NCBI GenBank assembly: GCA_902651635.1
Contig: CACRSC010000063.1
Location: 1 to 64,000 of the forward strand
Direction of reading: 5' to 3'
DNA length: 64,000 bases
From: Mastigamoeba balamuthi
Taxonomy: Eukaryota > Evosea > Mastigamoebida > Mastigamoebidae
Part shown: piece by piece, positions 46,719 to 58,757 of the stretch
How positions within the stretch are numbered: position 1 is the first letter of the stretch
Layout: each line of letters opens with the position of its first letter
Translations under genes and position numbers: made by a program
The notes under the pieces: generated by a model
What the model saw: the letters and a program-made list of their open reading frames with translations, nothing else
The model's database searches: none
What the model was told of the DNA's origin: nothing

Positions 46719-48649
46719 CTACCACTGCTGCAGCTCGGTGCTCTGCCAGACCTTGAGCTGCGAGACGGCCTTGTCGCCGTGGATAGCAGCAATGGCCGAC
46801 GCGAGCAGCGGCGCGACGCTGATGACCTCGAGCTTGCTGCAGCGCCTCCTGTTCTCGACCTGGTACAGCGTGTCCGTGACCCACACGCGCTTGATCTTCG
46901 ACTGCTCGATTCTGCGCGGCAAGTGAATTGATTAGATCCAAATACAATTGAAATTGCTGTGCAAACCTCTCGAGGCTCTTGCCCGAGAAGATGCCGTGCG
47001 TGGCCGCGGCGTAGACCTCCTTGGCGCCGTGCTCGAACAGGATGTCGGCGCTGCGGCACGAGCGCTCGCCCTGGTCGATGATGTCGTCGAAGACGAGGCA
47101 CACGCGGCCAGCGACCTCTCCGACGAGCTGCAGCGTCTCGGGCTGGTCCGGCGAGACTCTCCTCGACAGGATCGCTGCGACGTTGGTCACTCCCGCAGTG
47201 TCCGCCAGCTTCCTGACGCGGCCGACACCGGCAGCGTCCGGCGCGACGATCACCTTGGGAGCGCACATTCGGAGGTCAGCAAATCAGGAAACGGACCCCC
47301 CTCAGTGTAGGGAGGGCGCTCCCTACCATGTTCTGGCGGTCCTGCGCGGGGAAGCGCTCGGCGAGCGCGTGGGCGAAGACCCAGACGCCGCTGAGGTGGT
47401 CCGTGGGGGTGTTGCCGAAGAAGCCCTGGATCTGGTCGCTGTGCAGGTCGACAAAGAGGAAGCGGTTGGGCTCGGTGCTGAGCAGCTGCTTGGCGACGAC
47501 GAGGCCGCCGATGGGCGTGCGCGACTGCGTCTTGCTGTCCTGCCTCGAGTAGCCCAGGTAGGGCACCACCAGCGTCACCCTCGCCGCCGACGCGAGCTGC
47601 CAGGGTCGCCGTCAGTCTGTGCCAGCGCGGCCCGAGGCTCGGAAGCGCCGCCCCGGGGAGTAGCACAGGGGGAGGAGCCGGAGAGGCCCCCCGCGCGTGT
47701 GCATTTTCCCGAAAATAGTGTCACCCAGTTCTCAACATGCAATGGAAAAAAGACCGAGGTTTTCCGCCGAACGGAGCATCCGCCAGCGTGCGGGACCGCT
47801 GGGACATGACGTGCCACACGGCCCCCGCAGGGCGGCAGAGCAGGCGGGGCCTCAGGCGCAAGCGGCGCCCACAAGTCTATTTATGCGACAACACAAAGGG
47901 AAAACGAGGGCCCCCGCAGAACGACAACCACAAGACACTCGCGAGATCGACACGTGCGCGCCCCTCCCGAGCAACGCTCCGCACGCGCGCGCTCAGGCAC
48001 GCATAAGCCCATCGTGCAGCGTCGCAGCACAGATATTTGGGCACCGGAGACGCAAAAACAACGAGGAAAAGCGACACGGGAGGGAGAGGGAGCGAGCGAG
48101 GACGGGGAGGACGGCGCACGCGGAGTGTGTGGGAGAGCAGGGCGAGCTCCTGGATGGAGCCGTGGATGTCGGGCGGGCAGCAGGGCTGGATGACAAAGAG
48201 GTCGTGGCCGCGGACGCTCTCGGCGACCTGCATCTTGATCTCGCCGTCGCTGAAGCGCCCCACGTTGCACGCCGTCACGCGCGCCGGCGGGTCGAGGCAC
48301 GCCGCGACGTCCCCCGCCAGCTTCTGGTTCGCCGTGCCCGTGACGATGAAGATGCGGTACCTCTCCTCCCTGGCAGGGGCGGCGGGCGCCGGCAATCGTC
48401 AAATTGTGATTTACGCGATCGCAGGCGGAACGCGCGCCGCCAGTGCGCAGTGCGTGCGGTGCGCGCAGCGACGAGGGAGGGACGCGAGGGAGGGGAGGAG
48501 GGGGCCACGCACGACGGGGGGATGACGCTGCCCGAGGGCGAGCGCGACATGGGGCCCGAGATGATGTAGCCCGGGGAGGTGGCGGCGACCTTCTGCTCCT
48601 CCTTCTCGGGGAGCACGGGGCTCTTCCGGATCGAGACGGGCTGCGACAT
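46719..48649 (-). CDS. PRPS: Ribose-phosphate pyrophosphokinase (PRPP synthetase)
   Basis: Five exons (48649-48513, 48369-48120, 47596-47327, 47253-46967, 46911-46719) give 378 residues. The enzyme makes PRPP from ribose-5-phosphate and ATP for nucleotide synthesis. Seen are IFIVTGTANQKLAGDVA, VGRFSDGEIKMQV, the flexible loop GYSRQDSKTQSRTPIGG, FLFVDLHSDQIQGFF, VIVAPDAAGVGRVRK and the PRPP-binding CLVFDDIIDQGERS. The last differs from the usual DDxxDTGGT, so the phosphate loop is altered. An N-terminal extension of about 45 residues is Ser/Pro-rich. The acceptor of exon 4 is AAG rather than CAG. A 523-base intron separates exons 2 and 3 and contains AGATATTT at 48031. Confidence 0.9.
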
Positions 48650-48886
48650 GGGATCGGGCAGGGAGGGGAGGGGCGAGACCAGAGTGCTTGCTGGAGGGGG
48701 TATGCGGTGACCCGGCGCAGAATGAGAAAAAGCTAGGCCTACCAGATACTCTTTGACGTAATGGTGACGCTGGATTCTCCCGATCTCTTTTTCGTCGCCA
48801 TAATTATCGAGATTTTTGGCTTGAAGATCTTCGTAGATTTTTTTGCTCTCTCGCTTGCCACCACCAGCAGTCGGCGCTCGAGCGCG

Positions 48887-50873
48887 ATGGCGGACCAGGA
48901 TGCACAGGGTGAGCCACCGCCGCTCGTTTCGCACCCTCCACACCACCGCCCTGTCCCTCGACGTGGTCGCGCGCCTGCATGCACTGTTTTTGACCTCAAC
49001 GCCTCCAACGCAGAGGATGTCCACGAGGGCGCCGACGTGGTGACGCTCACCGAGCAGGGCCTGACGGAGATTCCCGCCAGGGTGTTCGGAATACCGCACC
49101 TCGTCCACCTTACGCGTGCGGAACCCCGCGTATTGTCAGGTCTGCAGAGAAGTCTCACGCCGGGCGACGACGACAACGCGACGCGCAGTGTCGAGGAACA
49201 GGATCGAGGAGCTGCCCGACGAAATCGGGTCGCTGACCAGCCTCACCTCACTTTTCCGTCCGTTCCACACAGCAGCGCCCCCCAACGTGCCCCCTTCCCC
49301 CCTGCTGACGCGACTGGCAGTCGACGGGAACATGCTGCAGGACCTGCCCGAGGCGCTCGGCAGGCTCACCCGCCTCTCGGAGCTCGACGGTGACGCCCGA
49401 CGGCACAACTCTCTGCGGTGTTTTCTCACGGCGCTGCAGTGAGCCTCAACTGCATGGAGCACGTGCCACTATGCATCGCGCAGCTCACGAACCTCAAGAG
49501 GCTCTTCCGTTCGTTGCCCGGCCAACCGCAGCGCCAGCCGCCTCTCTAACGCCCCAGCGTCCACAGTCGACGATAACAACATTATGGCAGTCCCCGAGTT
49601 CGTCGGGGGGCTCAGGAGGCTCCGCGTCCTCTACCGTGCGTGTTGACCTCCTCTCTCTCTCTCTCTCTCTTTCCAGAGCGGAGCGCTGACCTGCTTGCGC
49701 TCAGTGAGGGACAACGGGATCAGGACGCTGCCCGAGGGGATGTCGCAGCTCAGGAAGCTCCAGGAGTTTGTCGTGTCGGACAACAAGCTCACAGAGCTCC
49801 CCAGCGACCTGTTCCGCCTGGGCGCGCTTCGTCTCGTGGACTGTGCGTACACTCGCCTACCTGCGCACTGGCTGAACGATGGCTCGCGTTGACAGTCGGG
49901 AACAACCACCTGACCCAGTTCCCCTCGCAATTGTGCAAGCTCCGGGGGCTCCAAGTTCTCTGCCGTACGAGCGCCAATGCCCCAGCGTCTTTGACTCACA
50001 GCCTGCAGTGAGGGAAAACAAGATACCGTCCATACCGGACGAGATTGGGGACCTCGTGAACCTCGAGGAGCTCGACCGTTCGTACACTTCTTTCTAGTCG
50101 GAAACTAACAGAGCGTCGTAGTGGTCAACAACCAGATCGCCAACGTCCCCGAGTCTATCGGAAACCTGAAAATGCTGCCTTTCCTCTCCCGTACGGCTCC
50201 CGTGCTCGGCCTGCGTCTCACGCGCGTCGTTTGCTGTTTGCAGTGAGCTACAACAGCCTGGTCGAAGTCCCCCCGACTCTGAAGGGCCTGGAGCTCTACA
50301 AACTGTCGCTCTCCAACAACAAGCTGATATCGCTCCCGTCTGACATCTGCTACATCGGCCGCCTGAACATCCTGCACGGTATAATCTCTTTGTCTGCCGC
50401 CTTCCCAACAGCCGACGCGTTCCCAGTGAGCTACAACAACCTCAAGAAGCTCCCCGACGAGATCGGAGAGCTCAGAGAGCTCCGCCAGCTCCACGGTAAT
50501 CGTATTCCCTCCCCATTGGCTCCCGTCTTCTCTGACACGGTCGGGTCGGATGTCCAGCGAGGGGGAACCAACTCTCGAGCTTGCCCGACAGTATCAAGAA
50601 CCTCGGGCTGCTGGAGGACCTCACTCGTGCGTCTTCCATGCCTGTTTGCGCAGGAGACTGACAGAGAGACGATCGCAGTGTCTGACAACGCGTTCACGAG
50701 TCTGCCGCAGCAGCTGAGCACGTTGCCTCGCGTCTGCAGGGTGGACCGTGCGTTGTATTTCTGTTGGCATCTTTGCTCACCAATGCGCAGTCAAGGGCAA
50801 TCCCCTACCAAAGGAGGTGTTGTCCATGTCCTGCTTCCAGCTGATGGAAGTCATGCGGGCACACATGGACTAA
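48887..50873 (+). CDS. Leucine-rich repeat protein, one exon per repeat
   Basis: Fifteen exons encode about 15 LRRs of 23 residues in the LxxLPxxIxxLxxLxxLxLxxN pattern typical of plant/amoeba Ras-group (SHOC2/PIRL-like) LRRs; examples are RIEELPDEIGSLTSLTSL and KLTELPSDLFRLGALRLV. Exon 1 is only 22 bases (MADQDAQ) and the last exon ends VMRAHMD at 50873. All 14 introns are phase 1 and cut each repeat just before the conserved xxN position. Exons 7 and 11 hold two repeats each, as if one intron had been lost. There is no kinase, ROC or other effector domain, so it is probably an adaptor, possibly in Ras/MAPK signalling. Confidence 0.9.
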
Positions 50874-50971
50874 ATGCAACGGAGGATTTTCTCACAGGTT
50901 ACGAACACTTACCACCCCACCATTTGCTGCTGCGCTTAAAAAACAGCCACGAAGGAGTAGCTAGTGTAGAA

Positions 50972-51042
50972 GCCTGTCTAGTTTAGCGGCAGAATAACTG
51001 ATTGTGGCTCAGTTGACCCTGGTTCGACTCCAGGGACAGGCA
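50972..51042 (+). tRNA. tRNA-His (GTG)
   Basis: The acceptor GCCTGTC pairs with GACAGGC. The anticodon stem ACTGA/TCAGT holds TTGTGGC with anticodon GTG. The T arm is CCTGG-TTCGACT-CCAGG. A TTTTTT run at 51044-51049 would end Pol III transcription. Confidence 0.9.
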
Positions 51043-51310
51043 GTTTTTTCTCCTTCATTTTTCATTCCTTGTCGGGTCGGTGCCTTCGCCCGCCTCCCGT
51101 TTCATTCGCTTTTTTTTGCGTAGCTACGTGACTCGTTCCAGGATGTCCTTACAGGCTTCATGACCCACACCCACGAAACCTCAGAGGAATAACCCGGAAA
51201 AGCACTGACCCGCCCGGATACAGGCATTCCGTCAATCTCGCTCATTATTCGCCCAATCCCCGCAGTTCCCTCCCCCCCAAGGACCGTGCCAGCGACAGCT
51301 GTCCTCCGCG
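51043..51310. other. Pol III terminator and upstream region of MAPKKK
   Basis: A T run after tRNA-His, then non-coding sequence. Nothing else is recognised. Confidence 0.5.
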
Positions 51311-53662
51311 ATGGCGGGTGCTGCCCTGAGATCGACCACGTGGTCCGAGTGGACCTCCGCCCTCTGCTCCGCGGGCATCGATCCCGAATCGGTCACCAAA
51401 GAAAACGTACCAGGCCCCCCGACGCGCACCCGACGCTTCCGCGGGCGGCATGCGGAATTCACCCTCTCCCGCTCCTCGTGCCCCCCCGCCACCCCGCGGA
51501 ACCCGCAGGAGCTCCTCGGGTTGCTCGACGAGATATGGCCCAACGCGTCGCAGACGGACCGCATGCGCGTCAAGAGCCAGTGGATGTCGCTCCAGCGGCC
51601 GCAGGGCTCGGTCTCGCCTGTCTCGCGCGATATCTCCCTGTCGCCGCGACTGCGGCCCTCGGGCTCGTTCTCGGGCGCCAACAGCATGCCGGGCTTCGTG
51701 CTCAACGAGGGCTGCCAGAGGGTGGGCTCGCTGTCGAGGAACAGGAGCTTCTCGAGCCGCGACTCGCCGGGCCCCTCGCCTCCGGGCAGCCCGGTCATCT
51801 CGCGGATACACCTGGGCGGGCGCGACAACAACGTGGCCATCATCGCGCCAGCGGCCGTCGCCCCGCAGACGAGGCTGTCCGCGAGGCTGAGCGTGCCGTC
51901 GTTCGCGACGCTGACGTCGTGCTCGTCGGCGGGGTACACGGGGTCGTCGCTGCCGTCGACAGGGCTGTTCGGGTCGCCCGTCTCCACGGAGCCCCTGTCG
52001 GCCCCGCAGCAGATGCGGAGCCCGCACGTCGGGAGGGGCGGGCTCAGCGAGCCACCGAGCCCCAGAGGGGTCGCGCCTGTCGGAGACCTCGTGCGCTCGA
52101 ACAACTCGCTCTCCTCCTCCTCCCTCCGGGCGCTGTCCTTTGGCGACCCGAAGCTGCGGGCGCCGTCGCCCGTGCTGGGGGCCTCAGCTCCTTGCATATC
52201 GCCCGCGGCCATAGACGCCGCCATGACGAGGCTGCGCGAGCAGCGCAACGCTCAGAACGGCTGCCCTGGCTCACCAGCCCCGGGTGCGTGCCCCTCACCC
52301 CCTCGAGCTCGAGCTTGGTGGGCACGCACGCACTGGAACTGACGCCCTGCAGCGTTCCTCCCGCCTCTGGCCAACGCACCGAGGCCCACGGAAGGGGACG
52401 AGGTCCAGCTGCCCCTCATGCAGTCGCCCAAGAGCGTCGTCTCGTGCGTGCAGGACGGGTACTACTCGGCGGTCGAGGCCCAGGCGTTCGAGAAGCCGCT
52501 GCGGCGGCCGACCAAGGACGAGGTGGTGGCCCTGGCCGTGCGATGGAAGAAGGGCGGGCTAATCGGCTCGGGGGCGTTCGGGACCGTCTTCCGGGGCCTG
52601 AACGAGGACACGGGGTCGTGGGTCGCCGTCAAGCAGATACAGCTGGCGCACGTGATGCCCGGCGACGAGGAGGCCGCTGAACGCCAGACTCGCCAGATCG
52701 AGATGTTCCAAGAGGAGGTCGCCGTCCTCAAGAGTGCGAGAGTCTCCCCTCAGCAGCCCAGTCAGCCCCTGACGGACAGCGTCGCCCCGCACAGATCTGG
52801 CACACGAGAACATCGTGCAGTACATAGGGATGGGGCGGGAGGGCGACTGCCTCAACATCTTCCTCGAATGCACGCAGCGCACCATGCGCCGTCACAGCCC
52901 GGCTAACTCGCACTCGGATGGCTGGCAGATATACAGACAGGATCAATCGCGTCGATGCTCGACTCGTTCGGGCCGTTCTCTGAGAAGGTCATTGTGTCGT
53001 ACACCCGCCAGATCCTCTCGGGCCTCCAGTACCTCCACAACCACCGCGTCATCCACCGAGGCACGCACTCGACCATCTCGCTGCGGACCTCACCCATCTC
53101 CCACCCACCGCCAGACGTCAAGGGGGGCAACATCCTCGTGGACCACTGCGGCGTCGTGAAGCTGGCGGACTTTGGGGCGTGCAAGTACTTCGAGGGCCTG
53201 ATACACTCGTCGACGCCGTCGCTCAAGGGCACGCCGCGGTGGATGGCCCCCGAGGTCGTGCGGCAGTCGTGCTGGTGCCGCCAGTCGGACATCTGGAGCC
53301 TCGGGTGCACCGTCGTCGAGATGGCCACCGCCCGCCCGCCCTGGACCGACGTCGAGGCCGACGTCGCGGTCATCTTCTACATCGCGCACCTGCAGCAGCC
53401 GCCGCCTCTGCAGGGGCTCAAGCTGTCGCCCGACGCCGTCGATTTTGTGCGGATGTGCCTCAACCCCGACTACGCGACGAGGCCCAACGCCATGACGCTG
53501 CTCAGGCAGCCGTTCCTGCTCGACAAGCTCAACAGGGGCAGGCTCGACGAGCTCGCCGTGCCCGCGCACGCGTCGCGCAAGTCGCCGAGGCCCGTCGTGG
53601 TGCCCCCGATCGACAAGCTGCAGCCCCACGACCAGGCAGACGCCTCGGACTTCTCTCTTTAA
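51311..53662 (+). CDS. MAP kinase kinase kinase (MEKK/ANP-type)
   Basis: Five exons (51311-52283, 52353-52733, 52795-52869, 52929-53060, 53115-53662) give 702 residues. Residues 1-400 are Ser/Pro-rich and probably regulatory. The kinase domain has GSGAFGTVFRG, VAVKQIQL, ENIVQYIGM, FLEYIQTGSIASMLDSFGPF, HRDVKGGNILVD, LADFGACK, KGTPRWMAPEVVRQ and SDIWSLGCTVVEM, all catalytic residues present. The TGSIASML helix and GTPxWMAPEV loop are typical of STE11/MEKK/ANP kinases that activate MAPKKs. Introns 3 and 4 have GC donors (GCACGC); intron 4 splits the catalytic Asp codon of HRD, so correct splicing is essential for activity. No RNA-binding or PB1 domain was seen. Confidence 0.95.
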
Positions 53663-54088
53663 ACGGCGCCGAGCGAGCATCAACCGCAACTCTTCAGCTC
53701 AATTTTCAGCTGGCCTTTGGGAACCACACGGACTGAATATACTCTTTCGTATCTTTGGGCTATGGAGCCCCACAACCAAACATCTCGCCGTTCATCCCCA
53801 CCCGCAACAGCGGTCCAGCAGCACAGGCGGTCCAGGGGAATTCCCATCCTTGCAACGGCTCTGGCGCGAGGGAGCTCACGGGAGATGGCCAAGAGCGGTG
53901 CCGCAGGTGTGGGGGAGGCCCATGCGAGCAGTGAGGTAACCAGTGAGGATGACGTTGCCGATGATCTTGCGTGCGTAACAGAACCACAAATGCTGGAGAT
54001 ACTCGTATCTCCGGGATATTGCGCCCCCGCAATATAATATCTCGCCGTTGTGGGGCCGAGTCAGCAGAACATCCTGACACGCAACGCA
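53663..54088. other. Intergenic with two perfect dyads before the LIM gene
   Basis: GGAGATAC-TC-GTATCTCC (53995-54012) and ATATTGCG-CCCC-CGCAATAT (54016-54035) are adjacent inverted repeats. ATATCT follows at 54038. They lie 55-95 bases before the LIM gene start. The rest is non-coding. Confidence 0.6.
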
Positions 54089-55876
54089 ATGGACCAGCAG
54101 CGCAGGCAGCGCCTCGAGATGCTCTGCGACGCGGTCCAGGGGACCTGCGAGACGATCCGCGCGCGGCTGGCCGACCTCGCGTCGTCGCTGGCGCGCCCGG
54201 ACCCCTCGGGCGGCCCCGAGGCCCGCAGAGCTCAGCTCCGCGTCGTCGTCGACGCCCTGCGCGCCGCCTCGGGGCTGCAGACCGAGCAGGGCTACGCCCC
54301 CCTGCAGCTCCCGGCCTCCGCGGCCTCGCTGCCGCGCGAGGAGGCGCTGCGCCTGACGGGTCTCCGGGCGATCACGGAGCTCAGGTCAAAGGTACACTCT
54401 GCGCTTTCCTGCGGTTCTCTGCGCACGCAACCCGTTGAAAACCGAACTCCAACGGACACCGGAAGGCGCACACTGAGGGGAGCGCCTGGTGCAGATGAGT
54501 GCGCTGGGGGCGGCTGCTGTGGCCGCCAAGACGAGGTTCGCCATCAACGAGGCCGCGGTGGTCGCCATGGCCAAGAGCGCCCGCGGGATCCTCAACATCC
54601 TCGCCCCCGCCGACCCCGCGGCACCCCCCCGAGCCTCCCCGCGAGCCTCCCCAGTGTCCCCAGCGTCGGCAGCGCCCGGCAGCAGCGGCGGGGGCGAGGC
54701 AGCGGGCAGGGAGAGCGGAGGGATGTCGGAGCAGATGCGGAGGATCCGGCAGATCGAGGAGCAGAAGCGCCTGCAGCGCGAGCAGGAGGCGGGGCGCAGG
54801 GCCGAGGAGCAGCGCCTGCTCGACGTCGCCGCGCGGCGGGCGGCCGAGCGCGAGCGGCAGGCGGCGGGGGCCGAGGCGCAGCAGCGGGCGCTCGAGGAGA
54901 CGCGGCGGCAGGCGCTCGAGGACTCGCGGAGGTTCCAGGAGCAGCGCAGGGCCCGCGAGGAGGCCGAGCAGCTCCGGCTGCAGCGCGAGGCCCGCGTGCG
55001 CGACGAGCTGCGCGCGCGCGGGGCCGAGCAGAGCCTCGCGGACGAGGAGCGGATGTTCCGCGAGGCCCGCGGGCTGGGGCTCGCGGCCGAGCAGCAGGCG
55101 CGGGCCCCCAAGAGCTCCGAGCCGCAGCTCTACGAGGAGTACTCGGACTCGGAGGAGGGCCCAGCGCCAGCGCCAGCGCCCTCGCACCCGTGCGCCGCTG
55201 CCCCTGCTGCAGTGCCTGCCGTGCCCGCTGGGGGCCAGCGGGAGGAGGAAGAGGAGGAGGAGGAGGACGCGTTCGACTGCACGGGGGCGGAGCTGTGCAC
55301 AGAGTGCGGGGGGTTCGCCAAGCCGGCGTACAGGAGCCAGGACCCGACGCGGGCCGGCAAGGTCTACTGCAAGAGCTGCTGGGCGCAGAACGCCCCCACG
55401 TGCGCGCAGTGCGGCCAGCGCATCCTCGAGAACTACGCCGAGGACGACGAGGGCGCCTGCTACCACATGGAGTGCATGGCCAAGGGCAGCGCCACCGCGG
55501 GCAAGTGCGCGGGCTGCGGCAGGCCGTTCGACCTCGACTGGGAGGCCGTCGAGGTCGACGGCAAGAAGTACCACGAGGACTGGCACGCCCGCGAGCGCCC
55601 CCAACGCCGTCGCACTGACGCTCTCTGCCCCCCCCCCCGCGCAGCTTCAAGTGCTCGGTGTGCGGCACGGAGCTCGACGCCGACTCGTTCGGCAGGATCG
55701 ACGGCAGCCCCGCGTGCCTCGAGTGCACGCAGAGGTCGTGCCGCGGCGGGGGAGGCGCTGCGAGGTCGCTGGCTGGCGGCGCACCCGCGGGGATGGTCGC
55801 CCTCTGCGGCATGTGCGGGACAAAGGTCCAGGCGGGCAGCTCCAAGTGCCCTTCGTGCGGCGTGAAGCTCAGGTGA
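54089..55876 (+). CDS. Coiled-coil LIM-domain protein with C-terminal zinc ribbon
   Basis: Three exons (54089-54391, 54495-55582, 55645-55876) give 540 residues. After a helical N-terminus and a small Pro/Ala linker, a long Arg/Glu/Ala coiled coil runs from about residue 180 to 310. An acidic stretch follows (REEEEEEEEDAFD). Then come LIM-like zinc fingers: CTECGGFAKPAY with CKSCW, CAQCGQRIL with YHMECM, CAGCGRPFD with YHEDC, and FKCSVCGTEL with CLEC. A last CGMCGTK/CPSCG zinc ribbon ends the protein. LIM proteins with coiled coils usually act on actin or adhesion. The second intron has a GC donor (GCACGC) that splits a zinc-ligand Cys codon. Confidence 0.85.
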
Positions 55877-56390
55877 GGCTGACACGCCACGCCAGAGGTC
55901 AGGGCACGTACACCCTCCTCCTGCACGACCAGTGTTGTGAGCACCAGCACGGGACGCGACACCCGACAGTTTTCAAAAAACCCGGACGGCACGAATTGCG
56001 AGAGAACACCGACGCTTTGTTTTTAGATCCGCGGTTCCATCTTTGCTGTCTGGCGCCCAGTGGGACGACGCACGGCCGCTGACGACTCCGCGGTGCAGCA
56101 ACGTGCAGGCCCTGCAGGGCGAGTGAGCCTCACTGCACGGGGAAATGCACCCCCTCCACCAGCAGAATGTGGCCGGTCTTCGATAGAGCAAACGCGATTG
56201 CCGGTTGTCGGAAAAGCCGAGATCGCGCTCCGAGCGAACCGATTCTCTCGGACTGCACGTCTGCGCAGTTGGGGCGTTCCGTGGAGTTCAGACGTCATTC
56301 GCCAACGCTTAAATTGCCATCGTCCAGGGGCGAGGCAGTCCACAACATAACAGCCCACAGATCCCCATCCCCGCACCACCGGCCCTGAAC
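55877..56390. other. Intergenic between LIM and G6PDH genes
   Basis: Non-coding, mixed composition, about 510 bases. No motif copy, RNA gene or repeat was recognised. Confidence 0.5.
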
Positions 56391-58349
56391 ATGTCGATGG
56401 ATATCACGTCTCCGAGGGCTGCCGGCTCGCCCGGTGCCCGCACTCTCATGCCGGCCCTCCGCCTCGGAAGGGTGTCGTTCTCGGGCCCGTCGACGGAGCG
56501 CCTCTCGATGGAGGAGGTCGACAGGCTTCGCTCGGAGAACGCGAAGCTGCTGGCTGCCCTCCGGAACATCGACGGGCACTCGGCGCCCCAGACAGCCTCC
56601 GCCCCTGCGCAGTGCAATTCGTGCGGCACAGCTCCCCACATCGCAACCCGCTGAACCCGCTCCAAGGCCTAGCGCGTCGTCGGGGTCCGGGGAGGAGGTC
56701 ACGACGGTGGTGGTCCTGGGGGCCTCCGGGGACCTCGCCAAGAAGAAGATCTACCCCTCGTTGTTCAACCTCAGGGCAGCCGGCCTGCTGCCAGAGAAGC
56801 TGTGCGTCGTGGGCTACGCGCGCACGGAGATGACCGACGAGGCGTTCCGCAAGCGCATCAACGGCACCAAGGCCGACCGGTTCCCGACCATTCGGGTGAG
56901 CTATTTTTGCCTCGGGTCCCTGCGGATCTGCTGCGGATGTTGTCTCACTCAGACCCCCGCAGAACCACTACGTTAGTGGCGGCTACGACTCAATGGAGGA
57001 CGTGGAGAAGCTAGGCACCGCTCTGATCGCTTTCGAGAAGGAGATGGGGGCGAACGAGTGCACAAAGTGCAACAGGGTCTTCTACATGGCGGTGCCGCCC
57101 TCGGTCTTCGTGGGGGCCTCGAGGGCCATCCGCGAGAAGGCCTGGTCGTCGACGGGGTGGAACCGCGTCGTGATCGAGAAGCCCTTCGGCCGCGATCTCC
57201 AGAGCAGCAGGGAGCTCCAGAAGGACCTCACTGAGCTCTTCCCCGAGGAAGCCATCTTCCGCATCGACCACGTTCGTCACTATTGCACACTCGGCTGGCA
57301 CTAACTGCCCGTGACGCCCACAAGTACCTCGGCAAGGAGATGGTCCAGAACCTCAACATACTGAGGTTCGGGAACGTGTTCCTGAGGCCGCTGTGGAACC
57401 GCGAGTACATCTCGAGCGTCATCATCTCGTTCAAGGAGGACATCGGGACCGAGGGCCGCGCGGGCTACTTCGACCACTACGGCATCATCCGCGACGTGAT
57501 GCAGAACCACCTTCTCCAGATCATGGCCCTCGTGGCCATGGAGGCACCCGTCTCCCTCGGCGAGGAGGACATCCGCAACGAGAAGGTCAAGGTGCTTCGC
57601 GCTCTCCCCCCTCTGGGCGCTGGCGACCTCGTCGTGGGCCAGTACGAGGGATACATCTCGGAGGAGGGCGTCCCGCCGGACTCGGTCACCCCCACGTTCG
57701 CCGCAGCCAAGCTCTTCATCAACAACTCTCGCTGGGCTGGCGTGCCCTTCATCTTGCGCTGCGGCAAGTGCCTCAACGAGCGCAAGGCCGAGATCCGTAT
57801 CCAGTTCAGGGACAGCGGCAACTACCTCTTCCCCGGAGCGCAGCCCAACGAGCTCGTGATCCGCGTGCAGCCTAACGAGGCCATCTACCTCAAGATGGTC
57901 AACAAGGCCCCCGGTATGTCGCAGGAGCTCGTCCAGACGGAGCTCGACCTGACCCTCAAGAACCGCTTCGCCGGTGCGACCGAGGCGCTGCCCGACGCGT
58001 ACGAGTTCCTCATCCGCGACGCCATCCGTGGGGACCACAGCCTCTTCGTCCGCGCCGACGAGCTCGACTTCGCGTGGAGGGTAAGCCCGCGATCGTCTCG
58101 GAACCGCTGCACCTCACCTGCGCCTGCCCACAGATCTTCACGCCAGCACTCGAGCAGCTCGAGAGGGAGAAGGTGAAGCCTGCGACATACGCAAAGGCAA
58201 CGAGGGGACCGCCAGAGGGAGACGACCTGATGCGCACATGCGGGTTCCGCTACACCTCCTCTAGCTATTCGTGGCCAATCGCGACATCTCCTGGGCGCTC
58301 TCCTGCCCCTTCTCCAGTCACTCTTCCGCCCCTCGCACTGTGCGAGTGA
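56391..58349 (+). CDS. G6PD: Glucose-6-phosphate 1-dehydrogenase
   Basis: Five exons (56391-56611, 56667-56895, 56963-57271, 57325-58080, 58134-58349) give 576 residues. The enzyme oxidises glucose-6-phosphate with NADP as the first step of the pentose phosphate pathway, feeding ribose-5-phosphate to PRPP synthetase encoded 8 kb away. NADP binding is seen in [16 protein letters not shown], substrate binding in [11 protein letters not shown], and the active-site [13 protein letters not shown] is formed across the exon 3-4 junction. The C-terminal [10 protein letters not shown] is conserved. An N-terminal extension of about 80 residues contains a short helix ([20 protein letters not shown]) and is not a clear transit peptide. 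The C-terminal tail after SYSWP is also longer than usual. Confidence 0.95.
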
Positions 58350-58757
58350 TGACACATGCCCACATGACCTCTGCACAATGGCCGAGAATGGTCAGTAGAT
58401 GTTAAATGGGACGAATCTGGAATGGCTTCGTACCCACTGATGCAAAAACAGTAATAACAAGTTCACTTTCTGATCAAAAATGTCACGTTCTCAACAGCAG
58501 GCGCATGAACGGTCTTTGCGGAATCTTCATCCACATATGAGCGAGAGAGGGTCGCGGCGCCTGGGAACAGGGTGACCTGAGCCTGAACTACAACTCTCCC
58601 AATGAGAATACTGGTCTGTCAACCCAAGGTCATATCTCACAATCTTGCGTGTGCACATCGGATGAACTGAAGTAAGACACGCTCAGAAAAGAGCATTGTC
58701 CCGTCCTCGTCTCTATTCCTTTGCTGCAAGCACCCGCTGTTTCATCCGAGAGGGCAA
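58350..58757. other. 3' intergenic between convergent G6PDH and cyclase-like genes
   Basis: Moderately AT-rich, non-coding. Nothing is recognised. Confidence 0.5.

Noticed and set aside
53760-54040. Short plus-strand frame of 106 codons between MAPKKK and LIM genes
   Set aside because: No domain, overlaps the dyad elements, and looks like chance in an intergenic region.
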